Positions 23,625 to 34,011 of a stretch of DNA of 64,000 nt are shown here, in pieces. Each line of letters opens with the position of its first letter. Positions within the stretch are counted from its first letter, which is position 1. The translations under genes and the position numbers were made by a program. The stretch lies in contig OY735213.1 in NCBI GenBank assembly GCA_963457665.1, forward strand, positions 54,192,910 to 54,256,909, given 5' to 3'. Source of the DNA: Thysanoteuthis rhombus. Taxonomy: Eukaryota; Mollusca; Cephalopoda; Oegopsida; Thysanoteuthidae. Below the pieces are notes generated by a model. That model saw only the letters and a list, made by a program, of their open reading frames with translations, made no database searches and was not told the DNA's origin.

Positions 23625-24560
23625 CTTCTCCACCAAGGGCGTCGGCTACCACTTTTCTTGAGAGGGGCAACAGGATATATTCCGGGGGTGGAAATCAGGC
23701 AAAAGTATAAATTTGGAGGGAGAGAGTCGAAAAGATATGTATCCGAGTGTTGGTTGTCCGATGAAGGACTAATCATCATCATCATCAGTCTTTTAGCGTC
23801 CGTCGTTGGACATAGACCTTCCCCAGGATTTGCCACACTTCTCTATCATGGGCGTCACGGAGCCAGTACTTCCTGAACTTATCTAGTTCATCTCTCCACC
23901 TAATATTTTGCCGGCCTCGGTTGCGCATATGGTCTCGGGGAATCCATGTTGTGAGTCGTGATGTCCATCGATTGTCAGCCATTCTTGCAACATGGCCAGC
24001 CCACCGCCATTTGAGATTTTTTATGGATTCTATGATGTCTCTAACTCTTGTCTTTTCCCGGATGTGTTGTGCTGTTTTGTGGTCTCTCCATGTGAGGCCC
24101 AGCATTATTCTTTCATGTGCACGTTGCATGGTTCTCAGCTTACGGGTCTGTTTCTTGGTTAAGTTCCATGTTTCAGCTCCATAAGTGACTATTGGGAGGA
24201 TGCATTGGTTATACACCCTTCTCTTTAGGATTAATGGGATCTTATTATTTTTGAAGGTTGAGCTAGCTCTGCCAAAGGCTTGCCATCCTAGTGTGATTCT
24301 TCGCTTGATTTCTTCTTCTTTTGAGGGTCTCATGGAGATTCGTTGCCCTAGGTAGATGTAGTGGTCTACTTTCTCGAGTTCTGTGAACTCGTTCTAAGCT
24401 GTCACTGTTCATAGTGACCCCTTGACACCCGACTTCTATAAGGTTCCAACTTTCAAACCGACTCGCCCACGATGAGAAGGTCTGATTCAGAGGAGGGTAA
24501 GCGCCCCTTTTGCACCCCCAACGGACTCCCATGTTCCTGGCCCCGAATCCATACGCGCTT
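23625..24560 (+). repeat. Dispersed repeat family E, interrupted copy
   Basis: The left part (23625-23777) and right part (24374-24560) are collinear with the uninterrupted copy at 44660-45000. Shared words are GGATATATTCCGGGGGTGGA, CCGAGTGTTGGTTGTCCGAT, GAAGGACTA, then ACTCGTTCTAAGCTGTCACT and GGGTAAGCGCCCCTTTTGC. The LINE at 23778-24373 splits it. Confidence 0.75.
23778..24373 (-). pseudogene. RTE/jockey-like LINE C-terminal fragment, open frame
   Basis: The minus strand is open for about 182 codons (24333 to 23785). It contains KEEEIKRRITLGWQAFGRAS, RRVYNQCILPIVTYGAETWN, a TMQRAHERIMLGLTWRDH block, LKWRWAGHVARMADNRW, TTWIPRDHMRNRGRQN, an RWRDELDKFRKYWLRDAHDR block and a YVQRRTLKD end. These follow the RT thumb in this LINE family; no catalytic domain is included. 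It ends in a short (GAT)n on the minus strand. The open frame suggests a relatively young insertion. It is 5'-truncated, so not a functional gene. Confidence 0.88.
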
Positions 24561-24724
24561 TCTGCCTTGAGATTTCAGACGAATCGTTATGATAACTATG
24601 CACGATGTTTTGTTGTTTTTTTTGTAGATTTACGTCCAAGTGTAAAGCTAACCTACTCACATAACACCAACATCTGCCAACAGGCGTACAGAATTGTAGG
24701 GCAAGGACAAAAGAATTACGACAG

Positions 24725-25150
24725 GAGTGGTTAGACACTAAATAGGAACCGTCTTTTGATAGCGTGTCGTGTTTGGGATGATCAATTAAAATATTGGAAG
24801 AATGAATGATTAATGAATAATTTACTTTTCTCAGGTTTAGTTGGACAATAATTACCAAAATATTCTGAATTTTCACAAAAACAAGTGGGCAGAAACCAGA
24901 GTCCAATTTAGCATAAATTTACATTACAAATTGAAGCATCCATCAAAATCCTTTTTCGGGGTGGGCATAAAAAAACATTAAAAAAAGGTTTTTGTACATA
25001 TGATAAGGAGTAAATGTTGGAATTTTCAGCCCTCTAGCTCTATTGGTGCGGCCTGTATGCGTGATACATACATAGCCAGCCGGACCTGAAAACTGATGCA
25101 ACCTGTTTTGACAGTTTTGGTGACAGCTTCAGTTTGTTTTCTAACAGTCA
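24725..25150 (+). repeat. Dispersed repeat family B, copy 1
   Basis: Landmarks shared with four other copies: GGAACCGTCTTTTGATAGCG, GATCAATTAAAATATTGGAA, TTAGTTGGACAATAATTACC, CAAGTGGGC, AATTTAGCATAAA, GATAAGGAGTAAATGTTGG, TTCAGCCCTCTAGCTCTATT, GTGATACATACATAGCCAGC and TTTTGACAGTTTTGGTGACA. It is non-coding, about 400 bp, with no visible inverted ends. Confidence 0.75.
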
Positions 25151-25447
25151 TCCTTCCATGCATCAGAGGCATTTTACAAAAAGTACAGTGGATATGTGAG
25201 CTGTAAAACGTCAGGACAGTATTCAAAAGCTAAAACACTCCATAAGGCCACGTCGCCAGGGTTGGGCCAACATCAAGGGAAATTGTTATCAACAAGTTTG
25301 TGTACAATGTCCAAAATAAATGCAGCAGTGATTACAGAGGTGAAACCAGTTGTCCCTTTCAAAAATGAATAATACGAATATGAAAATCAGGATTGGCTGA
25401 ACAAGTGTGGACGGAGAATGGAGCACACCAGCCCATACAAAACTAAA

Positions 25448-25880
25448 TCAAACATTTATGGCTAGTCACTCAGTAGAAACCGTCATGTAACCAACGTCTT
25501 TTAGCAGCATGTTTGGTATGATCAAATGAAAAAGATGGGAGAAGGGGTGATCAATAAATAAGTTGTTCGTCAGACCTTTTGTTGGTTAAAGATCACTAAA
25601 AGTCTGAATTTTCAACAACAAAAAACTCGTATGAATGCAGCCAGACAGGAACTGATCAATTTAGCATAAACTTACATAGCAAAACCTATTCGAAGGAAAA
25701 AAGTTTTCTTGCGGACATGATTAGGAGTAAATATTGAAATTATCAGCTCTCAAGTTTCAGTTGTAAGACTTTCAACAGCTAGCCCGTAGAACCAAATTGA
25801 AAATTGAAATGACCTATGTTGACAGTTTTAGTGACAGTTTTGGTTAACAGTTTCTAATGATAGACGATGACTAAAACTTA
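25448..25880 (+). repeat. Dispersed repeat family B, copy 2
   Basis: The landmarks keep the same order as copy 1: CAACGTCTTTTAGCAGC, GGGTGATCAATAAATAAGTT, CAATTTAGCATAAACTTACA, GATTAGGAGTAAATATTGAA and GTTGACAGTTTTAGTGACAG. Between copies 1 and 2 (25151-25447) lies unassigned sequence. Confidence 0.75.
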
Positions 25881-25976
25881 AAAATGAACTAGTCAAAAGT
25901 GACACACTGGCAATGCTCTGAAGACCCAGTTAATGAACCCAGTATGAACAGTAACAGTGTAAGGGAGCTTCAAAGC

Positions 25977-26650
25977 CAGGAATTCTCAGCCTTTTTCTCG
26001 TCACCGCCCAATTTCACATGGAAAGTTCTTCCAACGCCCACCTTTATTGTAAATATCAAAAAAAAACTTGAGCATGTGTAACAGTGATTAGGGTCCATAA
26101 CTTTTACTCGTAAGCTTTCTAGAGTGTTATACACACACACATATATATATATGATAATTAAATAATTGAGTCATCCACAGACAGCTGTTTCGTTGTATTA
26201 CAACTCTTCAGTGTGGCTATAGACTACCATTATTCCATCCCGTACCACGAGGTAGGATCGAGACTTTCCCTTGAGACCAAGAGGCTGGCATTTTACCTCT
26301 GCCCTACGCAGAACTGGACGGTCAGTAAGTCTGAATCTGAGCGATATATTTACTTACGCATAATTCCCCATACCTATAGAGAGTGTAGTGCAGATGTGTA
26401 CACCCATGCGCAAACATTTATGCTTTTCTCTTTGCACTTGCATAATATCACAATGTAAATTAATATTAGAGAAAATGCTGCAATGGACACATTTTTTATT
26501 GTCAATTACAGACTTTAATGGTACTCAAAATCCTACGCCGTCCACCAAAATTTCCAAACGCCTACCATTTTACTAGATAGTTGCTCACCGCCCATCAAGG
26601 AGTTGAAATCGCCCATCAGCGGGCGATATCGCCCTAGTTGAGAAACCCTA
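25977..26650. mobile_element. hAT-like element containing a tRNA-like unit
   Basis: The left end CAGGAATTCTCAGCCTTTTT and the right end (minus strand) TAGGGTTTCTCAACTAGGGC are hAT-like. Short GC-rich GGGCGAT/CCGCCC words lie inside both ends. The interior includes (CA)n(TA)n near 26131-26150 and a family D unit, which is probably a later insertion. No transposase is recognised and the 8 bp target duplication is not evident. Confidence 0.5.
26185..26372 (-). repeat. Family D tRNA-like unit, copy 1
   Basis: On the minus strand it reads GGGCAGAGGTAAAATGCCAG (A-box-like) and then GTCTCGATCCTACC (B-box-like). The flanks GCGTAAGTAAATATATCGC and AGTTGTAATACAACGAAACA match 39036-39237 at high identity. 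Conservation between two distant copies supports a real SINE-like family. Confidence 0.6.
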
Positions 26651-26756
26651 TTCTAATGAGGAGAGTATGAGGCGTAAAATCGTAATACCTGGACAGGGCC
26701 TGGTAAATAAAAACGTTGGTCTCTTTTTCCCAGTCATCAGAAATTCTATCCGTGGG

Positions 26757-27132
26757 TTTATCAGTGAAAAGTGAGCCGTGACTCACAGTAGCACGCACGT
26801 ATACCAGAACTAATTATCTAGAAAAAAAAATATCTAGAACTATCTTTTAAAAAATATCGGAAAAAAAAATCCTTCATCAAATTTTTTTTCAAGAAATAGA
26901 TGTTTTATATCTAAATCTATCTATAAAAAATGATACGAGCGCAAGATCTTAGCATTGTTGGTCAAAAGTGACCATAGAAACCACCCACCGAAGCAACTTT
27001 TAGATAGTGCTAATTCTCAGGGTGTGACCAGGAGCGTCCGGAGACATACACACAGATGAGCGCAGAGTGAAGAATCTGTACCCTACTCAGCTGGTTGGTC
27101 GGCCGATTTGTAAGGCTATGGTGATTCAATAT
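26757..27132 (+). repeat. Dispersed repeat family A, copy 4
   Basis: ACTCACAGTAGCACGCACGT, AACTAATTATCTAGAAAAAA, GCATTGTTGGTCAAAAGTGA, GGTGTGACCAGGAGCGTCCG and GGTTGGTCGGCCGATTTGTA appear in family order. It is followed 220 bp later by an inverted copy. Confidence 0.8.
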
Positions 27133-27354
27133 GGAACATTCGAAAAATGTTGTCTTAAACAATTTGAACCTTTTTACTGCCTCGAATTTTAGTTATTCCG
27201 TCTTACATATCGACGAAATTCATTTTTATACTGATGAAAAGGATTTTTCATTATTCTTTTCCTTGATATACATACAATACGTAAGTAGCAGTAATCATCT
27301 GAAGTCGGCATTGAAGTATGAATGGAGACTGAACTTGTAGCAGCCAGGCCTGTC

Positions 27355-27655
27355 GAATCACTGTAGCCCCATAAATGGCCCACCCGACCAACCAGCTAAG
27401 TGCGCTACAGATTCTCTCTTTACTCGTCAGGTCACATTTTAAGGGCCACAACCATGAAAATGTGCATGGGAACACCACTTGGCCCTATCTAAGAATGCTA
27501 TATTTTTTCTTTTCAAAAAAGTGCTTCTGGATGTCTGTATGGTTATTTTAGACCAGCAACGCCGACATTTTGTGCAGATAATTTTGCATACGTTTTTAGA
27601 TAATTAGTTCTGTTACACGTGCGGGGTACGGTTATTCATTTAAGTGAAGTGCGAA
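27355..27655 (-). repeat. Dispersed repeat family A, copy 5 (inverted)
   Basis: The minus-strand order of landmarks is that of family A; on the plus strand they read CACCCGACCAACCAGC, GTCACATTTTAAGGGCCACA, TTTTAGACCAGCAACGCCGA, AGATAATTAGTTCTGTTACA. Together with copy 4 it forms an inverted pair with a 220 bp loop. Confidence 0.8.
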
Positions 27656-27895
27656 TATCTCTTCTTTCTCAGCCTTCAAAGTCCATTGTTGGGTACTGGC
27701 CTTCCCTAAGTAAGTGTAAGATATACGTGGTAATGGGCCTTAACATGCCACGCTGGCCCATGCCGTACAAGAGGAATGAATACATGCCTTTCCCAAGGGT
27801 AATTATGCTAAGTGAATGCTAACTACTTCAGTCGGATTTTGAACTCGGCTCACCCATCTAATCTTCCGTGACCACTCAGCCATCTGTATCATACA
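27656..27895 (-). repeat. tRNA-Ser/Leu-like SINE
   Basis: On the minus strand, an A-box-like ATGGCTGAGTGGTCACGG is followed by a B-box-like GAGTTCAAAATCC with one extra base, then a body including CCTTGGGAAAGGCATGTATT and AAGGCCAGTACCCAACAATG. The overall build is that of a tRNA-derived SINE; the copy is decayed. Confidence 0.55.
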
Positions 27896-28029
27896 AAAAT
27901 ATCATTACGCATTATAAACTCTTGTTAAATGTTGAATGCAAAAATTGCTATACAAACACTGACAAGAGGGAAATTTAATCAAAGCACATGCATACACAAA
28001 TTCAGACAAATTTAAATCAAAATCACCAT

Positions 28030-28480
28030 AAGAATCAATAACTGAACAACCGTAGCGTCAAAATTTGAAATCATGTAAAAATATTCCATCGAAAAAAAAA
28101 TATGGCCAGAATAAATGCTCTTCATGACATCCGTGGCGTTTTCAATTGAAAAATATCTAAGATAGAGTGAGAAAACATCTATAAATATCTAGATTCTGCA
28201 GAATCCAGATGTTATCAATAAACCCGTCAAAATAAAGCCCCCAATTGATTAAAAACCTCCTAGGAAGGAGTCAAGGGAAGTGATGGCGTCAATTTTCAAC
28301 TCTGTGGACATAACAGTATGGCCAGAAGCTCTTGAACACACGAACACACAAACACATAAAGAAAGACACCAACCCACATACAAACGCACAAACACTCGCA
28401 GATATATATTTTTAAAAATGGATAGAACTCTATGCCACCTTTCGTGGCCGCGTTTGTTCGACAAGAAACAGGTCTGGTTG
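28030..28480 (+). repeat. Dispersed repeat family A', copy 1
   Basis: AATCAATAACTGAACAACCG, TAGCGTCAAAATT, AGAATAAATGCTCTTCATGA, a TCTAGATTCTGCAGAATCCA hairpin-like word, GTATGGCCAGAAGCTCTTGA and a CA-rich tail are collinear with 29940-30380. The 3' half resembles family A (GACCAGGAGC then CA-rich), so A' is probably a related subfamily. Confidence 0.7.
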
Positions 28481-28880
28481 GTCATTCAATGAAAACTATC
28501 ATGCATCTAATTCTTTTGGCAGCATTTTGTGTAGGGAATGATCTATTAAAAGATTGGAAAAAAAGATGATCAATGAAATTAAATGTATCGTGTTTTGTTA
28601 GGCAATGATCATTAAAATATCTGAATTTTTAAAAAAAATAAGCAGGCGCAAACAAGAGACTAATTCATCATAAACTTATACAAACTTAAATCTAAAAACC
28701 TATTTAAGGTTCTTCCTGGGTATAATAAAGAGTAAATGTTGGAAATTTCAGCCTTCTAGCTTCATCGGTACAGCCTGTGCGCCGGCCAGCTACACCAACT
28801 TAGAAACTGATAGAAAGTTATGTTGACGGTTATAGTGATAGTTTTGGTTGCCGTTTTCCAACAAGAAACACACTTAGTTT
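28481..28880 (+). repeat. Dispersed repeat family B, copy 3
   Basis: It carries GAATGATCTATTAAAAGATT, TTTTGTTAGGCAATGATCAT, AAGAGTAAATGTTGGAAATT, TTCAGCCTTCTAGCTTCATC and GTTATAGTGATAGTTTTGGT in the family order. Confidence 0.7.
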
Positions 28881-28961
28881 TTCCTAAAAAAAAGAAATAA
28901 GATAAACACTTACACTCATAAGAAAAAACAAATGAACTTACACACATATGTCCACAAGGGA

Positions 28962-29025
28962 TGACGTCACCCAGAAGCAACCAATCAGAAAGTTCTCACG
29001 CCCAACTGCCTCGCTTTCGGCCAAT
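28962..29025 (+). promoter_or_regulatory. Candidate RNA polymerase II promoter: CRE plus two CCAAT boxes
   Basis: A perfect cAMP-response-element palindrome TGACGTCA (28962-28969) is followed by CCAATCAG (from 28981) and CCAATCGG (from 29021). The surroundings are richer in CpG and poorer in repeats than the flanks. No TATA box is seen. The spacing suits a TATA-less promoter reading right, but CCAAT and CRE words also occur by chance, and no transcript evidence is available. Confidence 0.45.
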
Positions 29026-29029
29026 CGGC

Positions 29030-29230
29030 ATTCGTTCTCATTCTCAATCAACCGTTTGGAACGCTGGCTCCAGAAGAAAAGAAGGAAAAAAAAAGAAAAC
29101 TATTTCCAAATCAAGTAAAGTGCTATTGTTACCGAAAGGGCGAAGGCCAGTGCGGAGGTGGACTAACACCTGGCTAATTGTCCTGCAATTATCGGTCGAA
29201 AACCAGGCCTGCAGCACGCAGCGGCGACGG
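29030..29230 (+). other. Candidate non-coding first exon
   Basis: Moderately GC-rich, non-repetitive sequence directly downstream of the CRE/CCAAT cluster ends ...GCGGCGACGG followed by GTAAGA at 29231, a good splice-donor match. It has no convincing coding frame: the plus-strand open frame through it is R/K/S-rich with no domain. The transcription start is a guess. Confidence 0.35.
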
Positions 29231-29240
29231 GTAAGACAGG

Positions 29241-29560
29241 CGGTTGACTGGTAACCAACCGCCAACCAACCTCATCTCGAGTGACGACGCTGTCATCGTT
29301 TATCGTACGCTGTGCAACCTTTTACACACCCACGACGGTGACATTCGTTGGGTCGTTTGTTTTTGCCAGGCGTTGTTATCACTTCCAATTTGGGCTTCAA
29401 TTCTTCTGCACTTCGATTGAATGAATGAATGAATTAAGGAAGGACTCGAGAGTGAAAGCCTCCCGGCTATGGTTGGGTCTGATTTAGTGTCTGGTGTAAA
29501 ATAAATTGATGCGTGGTATTGAGATACAGCAGTATTGGTTGAAAATCGATGGAAGCGAGG
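29241..29560. other. Low-repeat sequence downstream of the candidate exon
   Basis: It is CpG-richer than the surroundings up to about 29400, then unremarkable. No coding frame is recognised. Confidence 0.35.
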
Positions 29561-29935
29561 AAAGAAGGGAAGGAAGAAAGAATGAATGAATGAATGAATG
29601 AAAGGAAGAATGAATGTAAGAAAGAAAGAAGGGGAAATGAACTCAAAGTAAGGAAAGACGAGAAAGAAAGAAAAAAGAAGGAAAGGAGGAAAATGTGCTA
29701 AAAGTTAAAAAAGAGGAGAAAGAAAGAAAGAAAGATAGGAATAAAAACATACTAGTCAAATAAAATAGATAAGGATACTAAAAGTAAGAAAAGATGAGAA
29801 AAAGAGAAAAAGAAAGAAAGAAGGAAAGGGTGGAAGAGAGAAAAAAGAAAAAGAAAGAACGAAAGAAAGAAAAGACTATTGAAATAAAATTAAAAGAACT
29901 CCGAAAGAAAAAAAAATGAAAAAAAAATTTAGAAA
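29561..29935. repeat. Purine-rich (GAAA)/(GAAT)n tract
   Basis: GAAT, GAAAG and GGAA words dominate the plus strand. It resembles the tract at 3.0-3.36 kb. Confidence 0.85.
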
Positions 29936-29939
29936 ATAA

Positions 29940-30380
29940 TATCAAAAACTTGCCATCAAAGTCAATAACTGAACAACCGTAGCGTCAAAATTCGAGGCAA
30001 AATTCCACTGAAGGATAAATATAGTCAGAATAAATTCTATTCATGACATCATCAGCATTTTCCAGTGAAAAATAGAATAAGATACGACTCTAGAAACATT
30101 TAGATTCTGTAGAATCTAGATCTTATTGATAAACCAGTCAGAATAAGGTACCAAAAAACAAAAAAAAAAACTTCTTTTTTTATCAATAATGAAAACAAAA
30201 CATTTTTGGAAGCGATTTAGTGGAGTATTGATGCCAATTTTTAAGTCTGAAGACAAAATGGTATAACCAGAAGCCATGGAACACAAAAATAAACTTACAA
30301 ACACGGGCACATACATTTTTAAAAAAAAGAACCATTCGCCGCCTTTGGTGGTTAGGCTGGTTCAATAAAAAGAGCACCTC
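29940..30380 (+). repeat. Dispersed repeat family A', copy 2
   Basis: It shares GTCAATAACTGAACAACCGT, AGCGTCAAAATTC, TCATGACATCATCAGCATTT-like text, TTAGATTCTGTAGAATCTAG, GGTATAACCAGAAGCCATGG and a CA-rich tail with copy 1. Confidence 0.7.
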
Positions 30381-31061
30381 GTCACAGGAATTAGGACAGG
30401 AAGAAGGCTGGAATGTACAGTGGTTAAAAAATGTGATACAGAAAAAAAAAGAGACGAAGAATCTGGTTCGAAATAATCAATGTGTACAATTCAGATAGAA
30501 AGAAGGCCTTAGAGTAGAGCGGCCAAACAGTTTGGAATGGATCCAAACGGCATATGCAGAAACTGTTTTGAAAGAATCAATGTTTAATAGTGAGTACACC
30601 TAGTCTCAGAAGTTCCAGCAAAAAAATTGTGATGCAGACAGAGTTAGGCCTCGGCCCCGGGCCAAAAGCAAGAGAATTTAACCAAAACTCTGAGAGAGCG
30701 AATCATATTTTTTCCTGCCAAAAGTACTTTCAATGAAGGTCAGTTGTTGCCAGTTCGTGTCCCTTTCATGCCAGGTTCTTTTAATTACCCCCGTACAGCT
30801 GCTCGGTTTGAAGCGTCCGAATTGCGTCATATGTCAATACTTATGTGCGCATTTGCAATTGTTTTACTTGTGTTGACCTACCCACCCCTTTCGATGTTTA
30901 CCCAGATCTATGTAATTAATTTCTTTGTGCAAGTGTGTTCTCATAATTACTTCGTTGTTATTTATTGTTATTATGAACAACGAACGAATACCCTTCTTAA
31001 TTCGTGGTGCCATTTTCACAGGCAAGGATTACTGTGTGAACTGTTGAACTATATGTAATGG
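30381..31061. other. Unassigned spacer
   Basis: It includes a GC-rich word CCTCGGCCCCGGGCC near 30650. An open frame at 30744-31058 has hydrophobic stretches but no recognisable family, start context or splice logic, so it is not called a gene. Confidence 0.4.
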
Positions 31062-31400
31062 CCGTACCTCGCATGAATGAATCACCGTTACCCACACGTG
31101 TACCAGGTCTGATTATCTAACAAAAATATCTTTAAATTTTCTTCAGACAATACATATTTTATCTAAAATTATCTAAATAAAAATACCAGCATAGTATGTC
31201 GAAAATGACAACAGAGACTCCCAAAAGCACTTTTTAGATGGTGCCTGTAGTATATTTATGCAGATTTTCAAGGTTGTGGCCCCCAAAATGTGACCAGGAG
31301 CAGTCAAAGACACAGAAAGACACACAGGCACACACAGAGCAGAGAGAGAAGAATCTATAGTTTTCTTGGCTTTTTGGTCGGGTGATTCGATCAACTTGAT
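31062..31400 (+). repeat. Dispersed repeat family A, copy 6
   Basis: CCGTACCTCGCATGAATGAA, CAGGTCTGATTATCTAACAA, AAATGACAACAGAGACTCCC, GTGGCCCCCAAAATGTGACC and GAGAGAGAAGAATCTATAGT appear in family order. Confidence 0.8.
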
Positions 31401-31505
31401 TTGGAGGAAAGCCTTGGTATATAGTGGGATGCTCAGTGAGGATCTAACTCACAAGAAGTAGATCGTTAGGCAGGAGTATAATACCATCGCTCTATGACTG
31501 TAATA

Positions 31506-31714
31506 CAGGCCTCCCCCGTTAAAACCTGGTCCTTTTAGTGCAATGAACGTTTCAACACGGATGGATGGTGGACCCCAAAATATTAATCTAGGTCCAAAAT
31601 AGATAGATTTAGCTCCTAAATAGCTACATCTAACTCCAAAATAGCTAAATTGACCGCAGCTCGTTTATAATGTGGTGTTGGACACCAGCACTCACGTTGT
31701 AACGGGAAGGCCTG
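31506..31714. mobile_element. Pogo/Tc1-like miniature element
   Basis: The terminal inverted repeats are CAGGCCTCCCCCGTTAAAAC on the left and, read on the minus strand, CAGGCCTTCCCGTTACAACG on the right. TA lies directly outside both ends (31504-31505 and 31715-31716), the target duplication of the Tc1/mariner/pogo group. The 209 bp hold no coding frame. The ends resemble Tigger/pogo termini, an assignment from memory of the consensus style. Confidence 0.75.
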
Positions 31715-31884
31715 TATAAATATTTGCTAAGCTTTGAATGGCTGACGTCGTAGTAGGATAGAGGTTCGAACTCATTAGCAAAGGCTTACCAGACCATATC
31801 ACTGAATATATTGATCGGGTCTGCGCCGAGAGCCCCACTTTCGAGGCCTTGTGCCAAACTAACCAATCTCAGTAATTCTCAACA

Positions 31885-32030
31885 GCATTTACGTCTATGA
31901 AGTACAGAGGTGTATCCTACCATAATTCACCAAATGCCTGTTCGTCTGTGCGTGACAGTGTGACTGAATAACCACGCAACATTTTCTGTGTGTACCAGTG
32001 GGACACTCTGGTAGGTTTTTAGCAAGTGAG
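31885..32030 (+). repeat. Family W fragment
   Basis: CATAATTCACCAAATGCCTG, TTCGTCTGTGCGTGACAGTG, ACCACGCAACATTTTCTGTG and TTTTTAGCAAGTGAG match the order in the copies at 49.9 and 50.5 kb. Confidence 0.6.
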
Positions 32031-32061
32031 TTTTTTTTTTCTATCCAAAAAAAGCACATCC

Positions 32062-32126
<65 letters not shown>

Positions 32127-32450
32127 TGTGTATGTGTGTGCGTGTGTGTGCGCGTGTCTAGGCACTCCCAGTCACATTTTGGGGGCTACAATCTTGAAAA
32201 TTCGCCGGAGTACTCCACTAGGCACCACCTTGAAACGGTATCCATTGCTTCTTTCAAAAAGTCGTTGGGAGTGGGGGGGGGTCTATGGTCATTTTGGACC
32301 AACAATGCCCAAATCTTGTGTTAGTATTTTTTAGATCTATTTCTGTGATGCTTTTTTGGTAAAAGATCTGCTTTTTTCGATAATTATTTAGATAATCACT
32401 TCTGCTACACACGCATGCTTCGGTGATTCATTTATGCAAGATATATATCT
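32031..32450 (-). repeat. Family A, copy 7 (inverted), with (TG)n
   Basis: Plus-strand landmarks run in reverse family order: an expanded (TG)n (32062-32155), CAGTCACATTTTGGGGGCTA, ATTTTGGACCAACAATGCCC, TAATTATTTAGATAATCACT and GGTGATTCATTTATGCAAGA. It faces copy 6 about 650 bp away. Confidence 0.8.
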
Positions 32451-33363
32451 ACCTAACTACTAACTGTCTTATTCAACTCGTATGTGACCTCTAAGTATCC
32501 CAAACAGTGCTACGTAACCAGAAGTGTCAAATTAAGGTACCTATAACAAACACTTTTGATATCTTATTCAGGCTAAAACGTCCCACTTAGAGTTTCCGCA
32601 GGAATTAGCAGGAAACCCATGCCTGTAGGTCGAGTTTTCAGCTAGTAGTGAAATAATTCCAGCTGCCTTTCGCTTCTTACATTTTTTTTATATATATATA
32701 AGAACGCTGTCCCGAGTTTTCCCACGAAAATACCGACAAAACGTGATGTGATGGTTTAGCGAATTGAGTAATGTGAAATAAACGACTCGAAATGGCTCAC
32801 TAATGGAATCAAACTAACGGAGAAAAAAGTAGCCATGTGGTACTATATCCTACTTTGTTGTTATTGCAGTAATAATTCTGGAAATCATTGTGGGTGGGGT
32901 AATACTGACGGGTGCTGTACACCGAAGAGAGAACAAGGGGAAGGAAAAGAGAGTAGAGACTGAGGTTAGTGACGTCGGAAAGAGAAAGGAAGTCCCCCGA
33001 AAGCCCGATGACGGTCGGTCGCTGTCTCAGAGGTTAGGACAATTAACTTCAGCTCCTTTTTAGCTTGTTACCCTTTCGAAAGTTCAGGAGTCCAAATGTC
33101 AGAACTCTACTTCTTTTCCTGTGGATGACGTGGGAAGTCACATAAAATGACCTTATTGTAAGCAAATAAATAAATGAATACATGAAAATCCCGAAAGAGT
33201 TCCGGATAAAGGCTTGGAATTTATACGTAGAAATTGTCCGCTTACCGGAGAGAGTCGCTCCTTGCTTGTCACCATCGGGATGGCAGGTCGGGGGCGGGGT
33301 TGGATTGGTGGATGACATAATCACTATTTTTCTATGTGAATATTTTTCTCGTTCCATCTTAAC
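32451..33363. other. Mostly unassigned, locally GC-richer
   Basis: Positions 32880-33060 and 33240-33310 are richer in G and CpG, for example a GATGACGGTCGGTCGCTGTC word, and lack repeats seen elsewhere. No coding frame, splice pattern or promoter set was convincing. Confidence 0.35.
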
Positions 33364-33415
33364 ACACGTACACGCACATACAGACACACACACACACAAG
33401 TACACACACACATAA

Positions 33416-33446
<31 letters not shown>

Positions 33447-33532
33447 AGTGTGTGTATGTGTGTGTGGCAGGCTGTCTGTCACAAGCACATACACATATAT
33501 ATATATATATGTGTGTGTGTGCGTGTGTTTGC

Positions 33533-33567
<35 letters not shown>

Positions 33568-33577
33568 TGTCTGTGTA

Positions 33578-33639
<62 letters not shown>

Positions 33640-33655
33640 TTAACAAATGTATACA
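33364..33655. repeat. Compound (CA)/(TA)/(TG) microsatellites
   Basis: Alternating dinucleotide blocks include (TA)n at about 33576-33634. All open frames over it are low-complexity artefacts. Confidence 0.95.
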
Positions 33656-33659
33656 CAGT

Positions 33660-33730
33660 CTGACAGGAATAATTATGATTGCATTATATAACTTTGAAAC
33701 TCTATTTGAAACGACCTATCGTTAATAAAC
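33660..33730 (-). repeat. SINE-like family S, end fragment
   Basis: It shares TTGCATTATATAACTTTGAA and ACTCTATTTGAAACGACCTA with the 42.7 kb copy. It is cut off by the LINE fragment that begins at about 33734. Confidence 0.55.
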
Positions 33731-33733
33731 AGT

Positions 33734-33979
33734 GTAGAATCCATAAAAAATCTCAAATGGCGGTGGGCTGGCCATGTTGCAAGAATGGCAGACAATCAAT
33801 GGACATCACGACTCACAACATGGATTCCCCGAGATCACATGCGCAACCGAGGCCGGCAAAATGTTAGATGGAGAGACGAGCTAGACAAGTTCAGGAAGTA
33901 CTGGCTCCGTGACGCCCATGATAGAGAAGTGTGGCAAATCCTGGGGAAGGTCTATGTCCAACGACGGACGCTAAAAGAC

Positions 33980-34011
<32 letters not shown>

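Noticed and set aside
30744-31058. 104-codon frame with hydrophobic segments
   Set aside because: No family, start context or splice sites, and base composition matches the surrounding non-coding DNA.
33049-33636. 195-codon minus-strand frame
   Set aside because: Most of it is Y/I and H/T alternation from TA and CA microsatellites.
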